Assembly: GCA_022072095.1 (NCBI GenBank)
Contig: JAJVIJ010000013.1
Location: 45,273-109,272, forward strand
Reading direction: 5' to 3'
DNA length: 64,000 nt
Source of the DNA: Rhodocyclaceae bacterium
GTDB taxonomy: Bacteria; Pseudomonadota; Gammaproteobacteria; Burkholderiales; Rhodocyclaceae
The notes beneath the pieces are model-generated. The model made no database searches. It was not told the origin of the DNA and saw nothing but the letters and a program-made list of their open reading frames with translations. Position numbers and translations under genes: made by a program. How positions within the stretch are numbered: the stretch's first letter is position 1; every line of letters begins with the position of its first letter. Of the stretch, positions 26,148 to 35,339 are shown in pieces.

Positions 26148-27170
26148 ATGCGCACCGCGGCTCGCATGGTCCTTGGCATGCTGCTGGTCCTGCTGGCAGT
26201 GGAGGGCGTGATGCGCCTGCTGCCGGTATCGACGGCCACGCTATCGGGCTATCACTTTCACCCGGATATCGTCACCTATCCTGCCCACCACCAGTTCACC
26301 ATGGCCACCGGCTGGGATCTGCAGCGCGTGCAGCGGCACCGCAGCAACAATTTCGGCTTCCTGAGCCGCCACGAATTCGAGCCTGACCCAAACGCGGTGG
26401 CGCTCATCGGGGACAGTTTTGTCGAGGCCAACATGTTGCCCGCGAGCGAACGTCTGGACGCGCAGCTTGAAACCCTCCTGGGGACGCGCCGCGTGTACGC
26501 GTTGGGCGGGCCCGGCTCCAGCTTGCTCGATTACGCGGAGCGCGTGCGTTTTGCTGCGCATCGCTTCGCGATCAAGGACTTCGTACTCGTCATCGAACAG
26601 GGCGACATCAAGCAGACCCTGTGCGGTTCCGGCAATGTCCACGGCCCCTGCTTGGACCCCGACGACCTGAGGCCACGCATCGAGCGGCTGCCGGAGGCGG
26701 ATGCAGGCAAACGCCTGCTCAGGCATTCGGCTTTCGCGCAGTACCTCGTCTCACAGCTGCAAGTCAACCCTGGGCGCTTGCTCAAACGTATCGACCCGCG
26801 TCAGTGGTTGGTCACGTCAACGCGGTCGAAGCGGGACTCGGCCGCGCCGGCAACCACAGTCGAACGCGATGCCCGCATCGTCGCGGCGTTCCTTGCCCAT
26901 CTTCCGCGTTCGAATGGCGAGCGCTACGTACTGGTCTTCGATAGCCCGTTGCGCCAGCGTAGCGACGACGCGTCGCACTCGGCCAGCAGCTTGATGTTCA
27001 TCGCGCAAGCCCACCGGGTGGGTTTGCGGGTGCTGGATACGGCGCCGATCTTCCGCGCACAACTGGACAAGTCAAACCTGGCCCTGCATGTCAACCCGCG
27101 GGACACGCACTGGAACGGCCTCGCAAACGGTGTCGTGGCGCAGGCCCTGATACCCCATCTGACCCCCTGA
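26148..27170 (+). CDS. SGNH/GDSL-like protein, partner of the MBOAT acyltransferase
   Basis: 340 residues with an N-terminal hydrophobic anchor (MVLGMLLVLLAVEGVM). Block I GDSF (VALIGDSFVEANMLP), a Gly-rich block (ALGGPGSSLLDYAERV) and the C-terminal block DTHWNGLANG with Asp and His give a Ser-Asp-His triad like AlgJ/AlgX and PatB-type transferases. Translation starts at the base after the MBOAT stop. It probably transfers the acyl group to exopolysaccharide in the periplasm; substrate unknown. Confidence 0.83.
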   Translation: MRTAARMVLGMLLVLLAVEGVMRLLPVSTATLSGYHFHPDIVTYPAHHQFTMATGWDLQRVQRHRSNNFGFLSRHEFEPDPNAVALIGDSFVEANMLPASERLDAQLETLLGTRRVYALGGPGSSLLDYAERVRFAAHRFAIKDFVLVIEQGDIKQTLCGSGNVHGPCLDPDDLRPRIERLPEADAGKRLLRHSAFAQYLVSQLQVNPGRLLKRIDPRQWLVTSTRSKRDSAAPATTVERDARIVAAFLAHLPRSNGERYVLVFDSPLRQRSDDASHSASSLMFIAQAHRVGLRVLDTAPIFRAQLDKSNLALHVNPRDTHWNGLANGVVAQALIPHLTP

Positions 27171-27195
27171 CATGGTCACGGGCAGAATGACAAGC

Positions 27196-27669
27196 TCAGC
27201 GCCGCCGGCCACCGAGTATCGAGCCAAGCACGCCGCGGACGATTTCGCGGCCTATCTGCGAGCCGATGCTGCGTGCCGCGCTTTTCACGGCGGCTTCGAT
27301 CACACCTTGACGGCTGCCGCCCCCACCTCCAAGCACACCGCCCAGTCCTTCGAACGGTCCACCTTTCGCCGGCGCAGCCTCGCCGACACCCAGCTCTGTG
27401 ATCGCCGCCGCGGCATCGAACGCGGGATTCGCGCGCAGGGTATCGGCCGCTGCCCTGACCGCTTTCTGGTCGCGCGGACTGAAGGCGCGCAGCGCGTGCT
27501 GCACGCGGTTGCCGAGCTGGCCCAGCACCCGGTCGGGAACGTCCAGCGGATTCTGCGTGACGAAAAATACGCCGACGCCCTTGGAGCGGATTAGGCGCAC
27601 CACCTGTTCGATTTTCTCCAGCAGCGCCGGCGGAGCGTCCTTGAACAACAGGTGCGCCTCGTCAATGAA
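27196..27669 (-). pseudogene. 3' remnant of a HerA-like ATPase gene (YjgR/DUF853)
   Basis: About 157 codons are left of a protein that is normally about 500 residues. Homology-like sequence starts abruptly at the Walker B segment FIDEAHLLF and goes on through [48 protein letters not shown] to the usual Gly-rich tail and [27 protein letters not shown]. The Walker A domain and all upstream sequence are missing. Immediately before FIDEAH the frame reads REGCGRC, which does not fit the family. The toxin gene of a toxin-antitoxin pair ends across the breakpoint, its stop codon being formed by the ATT GAC codons of this remnant. No 5' part was found elsewhere in the window. Confidence 0.75.
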
Positions 27670-28363
27670 GCACCTTCCACACCCTTCCCGACCTCTGCTC
27701 CACCTGCACCCCTCGGTCCGTCGTCGTGTAGCTCAGGTAACCGACCTGCCGGGCTTGCTTGAGGACCTTGGCGTTGAGCACCACATACACGTCACCGGCA
27801 CATCGCGCCGATCGGGTGACCAGTCCTGGATGGCCTTCGTGATGGAGGCGGGCACCGATCTGCTGCGTCAGGTGATAGTCGGCGGGATCGATCAGAGACG
27901 GGAAAGCGGGCACAGCCGGCCGCAGGTCGACCAACGCCGCGTCGCAGCGGACCTCATAGATCTTGCGATCGATGCTGACACCCGGTCGCAGAAACCCGGC
28001 ATCGGCCAGCAGTCCGGCGCGCCAGTGGTATGCAGTCTCATGAATGCTCGTTTCGAGCGTATCCGCGCCGTACCAGACGCCGAATCGGCCATCCGAGTAT
28101 CGACTTTGCATCCAATGCGTGAAGGGATAGCCGATCGCATCGTTCCATAGCGCCTCCTCGAAGGGCCGGTCGATCGCCGGCGCTATCGACTTGAAGGGCG
28201 TCGGCTTGGTAGTCAGCTCGAGCTCGATGGCCGCCTGCCACGCAGTGCGCTCATCGCTGAGGTCGTCGAACAGATCCTCGGAGACGCGCAGCGAAACGAT
28301 GTTGCGAACCAGATCCCGGTGTGTCTCCGCAAGCGCGCTCGCAGCGAAGACCGTGTCGATCAT
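27662..28363 (-). CDS. RES-domain toxin of a Xre/RES toxin-antitoxin pair
   Basis: 233 residues. The RES pattern is clear: [14 protein letters not shown] with the first Arg, [23 protein letters not shown] with the Tyr/Glu core, and a downstream Ser-bearing stretch [18 protein letters not shown]. By family knowledge RES toxins degrade NAD+ in the cytoplasm. Its ATG overlaps the antitoxin stop (ATGA). The last codon and stop lie within the broken HerA-like gene, so its C-terminus may differ from the ancestral one. Local GC looks lower than that of the neighbours, which fits transfer. Confidence 0.88.
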   Translation of the reverse strand: MIDTVFAASALAETHRDLVRNIVSLRVSEDLFDDLSDERTAWQAAIELELTTKPTPFKSIAPAIDRPFEEALWNDAIGYPFTHWMQSRYSDGRFGVWYGADTLETSIHETAYHWRAGLLADAGFLRPGVSIDRKIYEVRCDAALVDLRPAVPAFPSLIDPADYHLTQQIGARLHHEGHPGLVTRSARCAGDVYVVLNAKVLKQARQVGYLSYTTTDRGVQVEQRSGRVWKVLH

Positions 28364-28755
28364 TGGCCGCGCGCACGGTCCAGATAGGCTCGCACCATCA
28401 GCAGACCGGCAAAACCGTGCTCGCGGATCACCTCAATCGGCATCCTGTTGTCGAATGCCCTGTTTCTGGCCTTTATCCACGCGTAGGCCAGATCCCGATT
28501 ACGCGGAAACAGCAGGCGAAGATTCTTGTGGATACCCAACAGGTGGCCCGCGCGTTCCAGCGTATCGCGGGTGGCGGAGATCGGCTCCCCTCGGCGGTAG
28601 CGTGTCAGCACGGCTCTGTTCGTGGTCGAATACCCGAGCGCATCGAGTTGCTCCTCGGTGCTTAACTGCCAGTGATCGAACAGCTTCATCAGCATCCCCG
28701 AGATCGCGCCTCGATCGACGCCATCGCCAGTGCGTATCGCGGCGTGAGCGCTCAT
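28360..28755 (-). CDS. Xre/MbcA/ParS-type antitoxin
   Basis: 131 residues. An N-terminal HTH-like region ([33 protein letters not shown]) is followed by the DUF2384-type C-domain ([48 protein letters not shown]). GGAGAAG precedes the ATG at 28755. It neutralises the RES toxin encoded next to it and probably represses its own promoter. It is the first gene of the pair. Confidence 0.88.
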   Translation of the reverse strand: MSAHAAIRTGDGVDRGAISGMLMKLFDHWQLSTEEQLDALGYSTTNRAVLTRYRRGEPISATRDTLERAGHLLGIHKNLRLLFPRNRDLAYAWIKARNRAFDNRMPIEVIREHGFAGLLMVRAYLDRARGQ

Positions 28756-28778
28756 GATCTTCTCCAGGAACACACGAT

Positions 28779-28805
28779 GTTGCTATTGTGTCAGAATAAT
28801 GCAAC
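28779..28805. promoter_or_regulatory. Inverted repeat before the antitoxin gene
   Basis: GTTGC at 28779-28783 and GCAAC at 28801-28805 flank an AT-rich core (with ACAATA on the minus strand as a possible -10). It begins 24 bases before the antitoxin start and is a likely site for autoregulation. Confidence 0.5.
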
Positions 28806-28918
28806 AAGCACAACACCATGCAGCCGCTGGGATCTGTCAGACCCGGATCGCAAGCTCCGGCCGCATGCCACGACACGGTCTGTGCTCGTCGTCGAGCGTA
28901 TCAGCGCAGCGCGCCAAC

Positions 28919-30745
28919 CTACTCCACCGTCACGCTCTTTGCGAGGTTTCTCGGCTTGTCGACATCCGTGCCCTTGACGAGCGCAGCATGGTAGGCGAGC
29001 AATTGCAGCGGCACGACATGCAGTACCGGCGACAGCAAGCCATAGTGCTCGGGAAGATTCAGGATCTGAATCCCCTCGGAGGCACCGATCTCGCTGCCGG
29101 CATCGGCGAACACATAGAGCTCGCCACCGCGCGCGCGCACTTCCTGCAGATTCGACTTGAGCTTTTCCAGCAATGCGTCATTCGGCGCGACGGCGATGAC
29201 CGGCATGTCGCGGTCAACCAGGGCGAGCGGGCCATGCTTCAACTCGCCCGCAGGATAGGCTTCGGCATGGATGTAGGAGATTTCCTTGAGCTTCAACGCG
29301 CCTTCGAGCGCAATCGGATAATGCAGACCGCGGCCCAGAAAGAGCGCATGGTGCTTGCCGGCGAAGCGCTCCGCCCATTTTTGTATGTCCGGCTCGAGTT
29401 CGAGCACCCGCCCTATGGCCACCGGCAGGTGGCGCAGCGCGGCGAGATGCCGACTTTCCTCAGCCTCATCGAGCCGCCCGCGCAGCTTGGCCAGTGCCAG
29501 CGTCAGCAAAAACAACGCCGCCAATTGCGTCGTGTACGCCTTGGTCGAGGCGACACCGATTTCCGGGCCGGCGCGTGTCAGGAAGCGCAGTGACGCCGTG
29601 CGCATGATCGCCGATTCGGGCACATTGCATAGCGCGAGCGTGTGCTCCTGACCCAGGCTGCGCGCATGGCGCAGTGCCGCCAGCGTGTCGGCAGTCTCAC
29701 CGGACTGCGAAATGGCCACGACCAGCGTGTCTGTATCCGGCACCGAACAGCGGTAGCGATACTCGCTGGCGATTTCGACACTGGTGGGCAGGCCGGCGAC
29801 TTCCTCCAGCCAGTAGCGGGCAACCATGCCGGCGTGGTAACTCGTGCCGCAGGCCAGAATCAGCACGCGGCGAACGGCCGCGAACACCTCGGTGGCGTGC
29901 ACGCCGAAGAGTTGCGGCGTGATCGATCGCGCCTGCCCGATCAGTTCAAGCGTGTTGGCGATCGCTTGCGGCTGCTCGAAGATCTCCTTCTGCATGTAAT
30001 GCCGATAGGGGCCGAGCTCCACGGCATCGGCCGACAGGCTGGAAAGCTGCACCGCCCGCGTGACCTCACCACCGGCGGCCGTGCGCACCGACAGGCCGTT
30101 TGAGGCGAGATCGACGATATCGCCATCTTCCAGATAGATCACCTTGCGCGTGACCTGGAGCAAGGCGGACGCGTCCGACGCAGCATAGTAGCCCTGCTCG
30201 CCCACACCCAATACCAGCGGCGAGCCATGCCTTGCGACGATGACGTGCCCGGGCTGATCCTCGGCGACGACCGCGATGGCGTAAGCACCGATCAGCCGGC
30301 GGCAGGCGGCAGCCACGGCGTCGGCCAGCCCGTCATGGCACTTGCGCTGTTCCGTGACGAGATGCGCAATGACTTCGGTATCGGTATCGGACTGGAACGC
30401 GTAGCCCAGCCCGATCAGCTCGGCTTTCAGCGACTCATGGTTCTCGATGATGCCGTTATGCACCAGCGCCAGGCCGCCGCTGACGTGGGGGTGGGCATTG
30501 CGCTCCGAAGGCACGCCATGCGTCGCCCAGCGCGTATGCGCGATGCCGACCGGCGCATGCAGAGATTCACTGTCGGCCTGCGCGGCCAGTTCGGCAACCC
30601 GACCTACCGAGCGCAACCGGTGCAGGCCACCATTCAGCACTGCGAGCCCGGCCGAGTCATAGCCGCGATATTCGAGCTTGCGCAAGCCCTCGAGCAACAT
30701 GGGAACGACATTGTGTGTAGCGATGGCCGCGACGATGCCGCACAT
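28919..30745 (-). CDS. glmS: Glutamine--fructose-6-phosphate aminotransferase GlmS
   Basis: 608 residues, normal length. The catalytic Cys follows Met1 (MCGIVAAIA). The glutaminase domain shows HTRWATHG and the two SIS domains show [37 protein letters not shown] and [21 protein letters not shown]; the end is NLAKSVTVE. It makes glucosamine-6-phosphate for peptidoglycan and LPS. It lies 73 bases after glmU on the same strand, so the two hexosamine enzymes are probably co-expressed. Confidence 0.98.
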   Translation of the reverse strand: MCGIVAAIATHNVVPMLLEGLRKLEYRGYDSAGLAVLNGGLHRLRSVGRVAELAAQADSESLHAPVGIAHTRWATHGVPSERNAHPHVSGGLALVHNGIIENHESLKAELIGLGYAFQSDTDTEVIAHLVTEQRKCHDGLADAVAAACRRLIGAYAIAVVAEDQPGHVIVARHGSPLVLGVGEQGYYAASDASALLQVTRKVIYLEDGDIVDLASNGLSVRTAAGGEVTRAVQLSSLSADAVELGPYRHYMQKEIFEQPQAIANTLELIGQARSITPQLFGVHATEVFAAVRRVLILACGTSYHAGMVARYWLEEVAGLPTSVEIASEYRYRCSVPDTDTLVVAISQSGETADTLAALRHARSLGQEHTLALCNVPESAIMRTASLRFLTRAGPEIGVASTKAYTTQLAALFLLTLALAKLRGRLDEAEESRHLAALRHLPVAIGRVLELEPDIQKWAERFAGKHHALFLGRGLHYPIALEGALKLKEISYIHAEAYPAGELKHGPLALVDRDMPVIAVAPNDALLEKLKSNLQEVRARGGELYVFADAGSEIGASEGIQILNLPEHYGLLSPVLHVVPLQLLAYHAALVKGTDVDKPRNLAKSVTVE

Positions 30746-30818
30746 GGGTCACCTCAATTCCTTGCAGACAGCTGTGATGATGATTGGTTGCTCGACGGAA
30801 CGCCGAACGAAGACACTT

Positions 30819-32183
30819 TCATGACCGGGACTTGCGCGGACGCTTCCAGCCTTCGATCGTCGTTTGCCGCGCACGCGACAAGGTCAAGGCCCCGGCTGGC
30901 GCATCGCGGGTCAGCGTCGTGCCGGCGCCCAACGTCGCCCCCCGGCCTACGGTCACCGGCGCGACCAGCTGGGTGTCGGAGCCGATGAAGACATCATCCT
31001 CGATCACGGTCCGGTGTTTGTTCGCGCCATCGTAATTGCACGTGATCGTGCCCGCGCCGATATTCACATTGCTGCCGACGCTGGCGTCGCCGACATAGGC
31101 GAGGTGATTTGCCTTGGATTGGATGCCGATGACGCTGTTCTTGACCTCGACGAAGTTGCCGATATGCGCCTCGGCGCCCAGGACCGTGCCGGGGCGCAGC
31201 CGCGCAAAGGGGCCGACACGGCAGTCGGCGCCGATCTGCGCGCCGTCCAGGTGACTGAAAGCGGCAATATGCGTGCCCGCGGCGACTTCGACATCGCGCA
31301 GCACGCAATGCGGACCAACCCTGACGCCCTCACCCAACACCACCCGGCCCTCGAACACGCAGCCGACATCGACCTCGACATCCTTGCCGCAAGCGAGGCT
31401 TCCACGCACATCGATGCGCGCCGGATCGCGCAAGGTCACACCACTCGCCAGCAAGCCCTGCGCGATCTCATGCTGCAGGATGCGTTCGACTTGCGCAAGC
31501 TGAGCCTTGTCGTTGACGCCCAGCGTTTCCCAAGCGACGGACGGATGGCTGGCGACAATGTCCACGCGGTCGGCAGCGGCCAGAGCGATCAGGTCGGTCA
31601 AGTAGTATTCGCTCTGTGCGTTGTCGTTATTCAGGCGACCCAGCCAGTCCGCGAGGCATGCGCCTGGCAGCGCCATGATGCCGGTATTGATTTCCCGGAT
31701 CGCCCGCTCATCCGGTGTCGCATCCTTGTGCTCGACGATGCGCACGATGCCGCCGCCACCATCGCGCACGATGCGCCCATAGCCGGTCGGATCCTCTACA
31801 TGCGCGGTCAGCAAGGCCAGCCGCTCACCGTCGCCGGCCATGGCGACGAGAGTGCGCAAGGTGGAGACGCTCAACAGCGGAACATCGCCATACAGAACGA
31901 GTACGACACCGCTGGCATCGAGTTCCGGTAGGGCCTGCCGTACTGCGTGGCCGGTACCGAGCTGTGGCACCTGACGTACCCAGCGGATGTCGCTCTCGGG
32001 AAAAACGGCGGGCACGGCTTCACCGCCATGCCCGAAGACCACGCATAGTCGCTTCGGTCCGAGCGAGCGCGCCGTCGCCAGCACATGGCCGAGCAGGCTG
32101 GAGCCGCCAAGCGGCTGCAGCACCTTGGGCCGGCTCGATCGCATTCGCGTTCCCTGCCCGGCAGCGAGAATGACTACCTGCAT
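30819..32183 (-). CDS. glmU: Bifunctional GlmU (UDP-GlcNAc pyrophosphorylase/GlcN-1-P acetyltransferase)
   Basis: 454 residues from the ATG at 32183 (GGAG upstream). The uridyltransferase motif [20 protein letters not shown] lies at the N-terminus; the second half is a left-handed beta-helix of hexapeptide repeats with the acetyltransferase site ([35 protein letters not shown]). It carries out the last two steps to UDP-GlcNAc in the cytoplasm. glmS follows downstream. Confidence 0.98.
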   Translation of the reverse strand: MQVVILAAGQGTRMRSSRPKVLQPLGGSSLLGHVLATARSLGPKRLCVVFGHGGEAVPAVFPESDIRWVRQVPQLGTGHAVRQALPELDASGVVLVLYGDVPLLSVSTLRTLVAMAGDGERLALLTAHVEDPTGYGRIVRDGGGGIVRIVEHKDATPDERAIREINTGIMALPGACLADWLGRLNNDNAQSEYYLTDLIALAAADRVDIVASHPSVAWETLGVNDKAQLAQVERILQHEIAQGLLASGVTLRDPARIDVRGSLACGKDVEVDVGCVFEGRVVLGEGVRVGPHCVLRDVEVAAGTHIAAFSHLDGAQIGADCRVGPFARLRPGTVLGAEAHIGNFVEVKNSVIGIQSKANHLAYVGDASVGSNVNIGAGTITCNYDGANKHRTVIEDDVFIGSDTQLVAPVTVGRGATLGAGTTLTRDAPAGALTLSRARQTTIEGWKRPRKSRS

Positions 32184-32327
32184 GACATGCTCCGCAACTA
32201 TTGCTCCGATACCCCGAGGTGACAATCAGTCTAGCATGCACCCCCCATCTTTCCGCACCGCGGCTGTCGATGGTCACGGCCATGTCCAGGCAAACTTGAA
32301 CCGCCCGACAGCACTCGTGCGAATGCC

Positions 32328-33254
32328 TTACTCGCCTTTCTCTATCGACGCGGCAGGCTCGCCCGCAGTTTCCATCCGGGAAATCTGCTTGGGGTCGGTA
32401 AGCAGCAATTCTTCGGTGCGTTTGTTCAATACAACGATGCTGATTCGCCGATTCATGGGGCTCAGCGGGTCCGCCTCATCGAAAGGCAGCGTTGCCGCCA
32501 GACCGACGACCCGCAGTACTCTGGCCTCGTCCATGCCACCAACCACGAGCTCGCGACGCGAAGCATTCGCACGATTCGCCGACAACTCCCAGTTGCCGAC
32601 GCCCTTGTCTCCCCCCGCGTAGGGCGTGGCATCGGTATGCCCGGCAATACTGATACGATGCTCGACGCGATTCAGCACCCGCCCGATTTCCCGCAGTATC
32701 TTCTGGGTATGCGGCTTCAACTCGGCACGCGCGCTGTCGAACATCGGGCGGTTCTGCTCGTCGACGATCTGTATGCGCAAGCCCTCGCTGGTGATGTCGA
32801 GCAAGAGCTGGTTCTTGAATGGCCTCAGTTCCGGGCTGGCCTCGATCGTCGCCTCGATGCCGTTCTTCAACTCCAGCAGCCGCGCCCGTTCCGCGCGTTC
32901 CTGCTCGGCCTTTGCCGCCCGCAGATTGAAAGTGCGCTGGGTACTGGCGATATCGCCCCGCTTCACCTGCCCGGACGAACGCGTGAGATCCTGGCCACCG
33001 CCTTGCAGGATGCTGGAACTGTCACCGGACCCCGAGCCGCCTTGCAGTGCAACCTTGAGCGGAGTCTGAAAATGGTTGGCGATCCCCTGCAGATCGGCCT
33101 TGGTCGTCGACCCCAGCAGCCACATGAGGAGGAAGAACGCCATCATCGCCGTGACGAAATCGGCGTAGGCGATCTTCCAGGCGCCGCCATGATGCCCGCC
33201 GCCGCCTTTCTTGATGCGCTTTACGACGATAGGCTGTTGCGTTTCGTCCGACAT
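32328..33254 (-). CDS. motB: Flagellar stator protein MotB
   Basis: 308 residues. A basic N-terminus (VVKRIKKGGGGHHGG) is followed by the single membrane helix with the proton-binding Asp in AYADFVTAMMAFFLLMWLLG, a linker, and the OmpA-like peptidoglycan-binding domain (HRISIAGHTDATPYAGG, NWELSANRANASRREL). It anchors the proton-driven stator to the cell wall. It is encoded 33 bases after motA. Confidence 0.97.
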   Translation of the reverse strand: MSDETQQPIVVKRIKKGGGGHHGGAWKIAYADFVTAMMAFFLLMWLLGSTTKADLQGIANHFQTPLKVALQGGSGSGDSSSILQGGGQDLTRSSGQVKRGDIASTQRTFNLRAAKAEQERAERARLLELKNGIEATIEASPELRPFKNQLLLDITSEGLRIQIVDEQNRPMFDSARAELKPHTQKILREIGRVLNRVEHRISIAGHTDATPYAGGDKGVGNWELSANRANASRRELVVGGMDEARVLRVVGLAATLPFDEADPLSPMNRRISIVVLNKRTEELLLTDPKQISRMETAGEPAASIEKGE

Positions 33255-33287
33255 CGACCGCTCTCGAATGATCTTGCGGGGTGGGTA

Positions 33288-34148
33288 CTATTTCGCCTTC
33301 CGGCTCTTGATGTCGTCCTCGAGCTCGCGGAAGTTCGGACGTTCGGCCGAATACAGCACTTTGCGTCCAAACTCGACGGCCACCTGCGGTGCATAGCCGT
33401 TCATGCTGGCAAGCAGCACGACCTTGATGCAGTGAAAGACCTTGGCGCCCTCTTCCACCTTGTGTTCGAGCAGCGTTGCCAGCGGCCCGATGAACCCGTA
33501 TGCAAGCAAAATGCCGAGAAACGTTCCGACCAGCGCGGCGCCGATCAGCTTCCCAAGCTCCGCCGGCGGCAGGCCGACCGACTCCATGGTGTGCACCACG
33601 CCCATCACCGCGGCAACGATCCCGAACGCGGGCAGCCCATCAGCAAGCCTCGCGATCGCATGGGCCGGCACGTGCGCCTCGTGATGGTGGGTTTCGATCT
33701 CGTTGTCCATCAGGTTCTCGATCTCGAACGTGTTCAGATTGCCACCGACCATCATGCGCAGGTAATCGGTGAGAAACTCCATCGCATGGTGGTCAGCAAG
33801 GATGCCCGGGAATTTCGAAAAGACCGGGCTCTGTTCCGGATTCTCGATGTCGGCCTCGACCGACATCAGACCCTCCTTGCGCACCTTGGCGAGAATTTCG
33901 TACAGCATGGCAAGAAGCTCCATGTACAGCGCCTTGCTGTACGCGGAACCTTTGAATACCTGTGGCAATGCGGCCAGCGTCGCCTTGAGCGCCTTGGGTG
34001 TATTCGAGACGACAAAGGCGCCCACCGCAGCGCCACCGATGATCAGCAACTCGACCGGCTGCAACAGTGAAGCGAGATGACCTCCAGCAAGTGCGAACCC
34101 GCCGAGGCAGGCGGCGAGAATGACCACATAGCCGATGATGACGAACAT
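33288..34148 (-). CDS. motA: Flagellar stator protein MotA
   Basis: 286 residues with four membrane segments: MFVIIGYVVILAACLGGFAL, LLIIGGAAVGAFVV, and later LPAFGIVAAVMGVVHTM and FLGILLAYGFIGPLATL with the conserved Pro residues. The cytoplasmic loop is long and charged, as expected for rotor contact. It forms the stator with MotB. A near-consensus FliA promoter lies 46 bases upstream. Confidence 0.97.
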   Translation of the reverse strand: MFVIIGYVVILAACLGGFALAGGHLASLLQPVELLIIGGAAVGAFVVSNTPKALKATLAALPQVFKGSAYSKALYMELLAMLYEILAKVRKEGLMSVEADIENPEQSPVFSKFPGILADHHAMEFLTDYLRMMVGGNLNTFEIENLMDNEIETHHHEAHVPAHAIARLADGLPAFGIVAAVMGVVHTMESVGLPPAELGKLIGAALVGTFLGILLAYGFIGPLATLLEHKVEEGAKVFHCIKVVLLASMNGYAPQVAVEFGRKVLYSAERPNFRELEDDIKSRKAK

Positions 34149-34193
34149 GCCCGACCCGACTCCGGTATGACGGCCAGCATGCCGCCCATAAAT

Positions 34194-34220
34194 CTATCGG
34201 CGCCTCGTCAAAAAACTTGA
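34194..34220 (-). promoter_or_regulatory. FliA (sigma-28) promoter of motAB
   Basis: Minus strand TCAAGTTT, 11 bases, GCCGATAG compares with consensus TAAAGTTT-N11-GCCGATAA: 7 of 8 matches in each element with exact spacing, directly upstream of motA. Confidence 0.85.
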
Positions 34221-34315
34221 TTGTCGGATCGTGTAGGTGGTAGAGGTGTTTTCACGGTGCATTGCACGTGCGGCCGTCCTTCGGCCACTGTACCCTGCCA
34301 CAGGTCATGAGCACA

Positions 34316-34867
34316 TCACGCGGGGATGGCGATGCCCTTGGGCTGCCGCACCTTGCCCGCCCGCGCCGGTACATTACACAGACCGCAGACGTATCGGGAC
34401 GAAGGCTGGTAGGCGTGCGCAACGAAGTGGCCACCGCAACGTTTGCAGGCCACGAGCTGGACGATTTGGGCGTCGATGAACCGAAGCAGGGTCCAGGCGC
34501 GAGTCAGGCTCAGCACCTGATCCATGCCATACAGCATTACATGCTGCCTGTACATCGAATAGGCCTTGATGACGTTGTCCAGACCTGCCAAGCCTGCATG
34601 CTCGCGCAGAAAAGTGCTGAATGCCATGAACAACGATGCGTGGATGTTCGGCTGCCAAGTCATGAACCAGTCCGCGGAAAACGGCAGCATGCCCTTGGGG
34701 GGGGAGACGCCCCGAATTTCCTTGTACAGCTTCGACAGGCGCTCTCTGGACAGCGACGTTTCGGCCTCCAGTACCTGCAAGCGTGCGCCCAGTTGGATCA
34801 GTTCGATCGCGAGCCCGATCTGCTGCGCTTCCGCCACGACGCTCTTGTTGCGCATCACCGCCCCCAT
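34316..34867 (-). CDS. flhC: Flagellar master regulator subunit FlhC
   Basis: 183 residues. The flhD stop and the flhC ATG share one base (TGATG). FlhC features are LIQLGARLQVLEAETSLSRERLSKLYKEIRGVSPPKG, PFSADWFMTW and the C-terminal zinc-binding Cys pairs CKRC and CGLC. With FlhD it forms the FlhD4C2 activator of class II flagellar promoters. A shorter start at an ATG 12 bases on is possible. Confidence 0.96.
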   Translation of the reverse strand: MGAVMRNKSVVAEAQQIGLAIELIQLGARLQVLEAETSLSRERLSKLYKEIRGVSPPKGMLPFSADWFMTWQPNIHASLFMAFSTFLREHAGLAGLDNVIKAYSMYRQHVMLYGMDQVLSLTRAWTLLRFIDAQIVQLVACKRCGGHFVAHAYQPSSRYVCGLCNVPARAGKVRQPKGIAIPA

Positions 34868-35175
34868 CAACTCAGGCTTTCCAGCGGCTGCCGAGCCGCC
34901 AGAATTGCCGCATGGAGATGACCAGTAGCCGAGTCATGGCTGGACAACAAACCCAGCAGCATGCGGTCCTCGAAGCGAAAGCGACACAGCAGCATGTTTG
35001 ACGCCGCCATCTTGAGCACCTGACCGGGTGTCAGGTCGACGATGAGATCGGCGATGTCGTCACTGATCCCGAGGCGATAAATTGCGCCAGCACGATCCTG
35101 GCGAATCAGTTGCTGCGCCAGCATCAGATATGCAAGATTCAGCTCCTTGATTTCCTCGTGCGCTTCGCTCTTCAT
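34867..35175 (-). CDS. flhD: Flagellar master regulator subunit FlhD
   Basis: 102 residues from the ATG at 35175. Helical FlhD core: EEIKELNLAYLMLAQQLIRQDRAGAIYRLGISDDIADLIVDLTPGQVLKMA. It forms the FlhDC complex with the overlapping downstream flhC. Its promoter should lie in the 164 bases before it, shared in part with the 3' end of the diguanylate cyclase gene. Confidence 0.96.
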   Translation of the reverse strand: MKSEAHEEIKELNLAYLMLAQQLIRQDRAGAIYRLGISDDIADLIVDLTPGQVLKMAASNMLLCRFRFEDRMLLGLLSSHDSATGHLHAAILAARQPLESLS

Positions 35176-35339
35176 CGCTACCTCCCTGGTCGATCCACCC
35201 GCTGGGACGAGCATGGGGTGGGTGGGTTACGTTGTAGGGGCCATTGTGCCCACAAGCACGGCTGCCCCCTATCGGCCCATCTCCGATTCGAAGGTACGAC
35301 GAACGCCCTGCGCGCTGTCGGAAAGACACCTACAGCCTG

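Noticed and set aside
27172..27594. 140-codon plus-strand frame downstream of the SGNH gene
   Set aside because: It is antisense to the HerA-like remnant, whose frame matches a known family.
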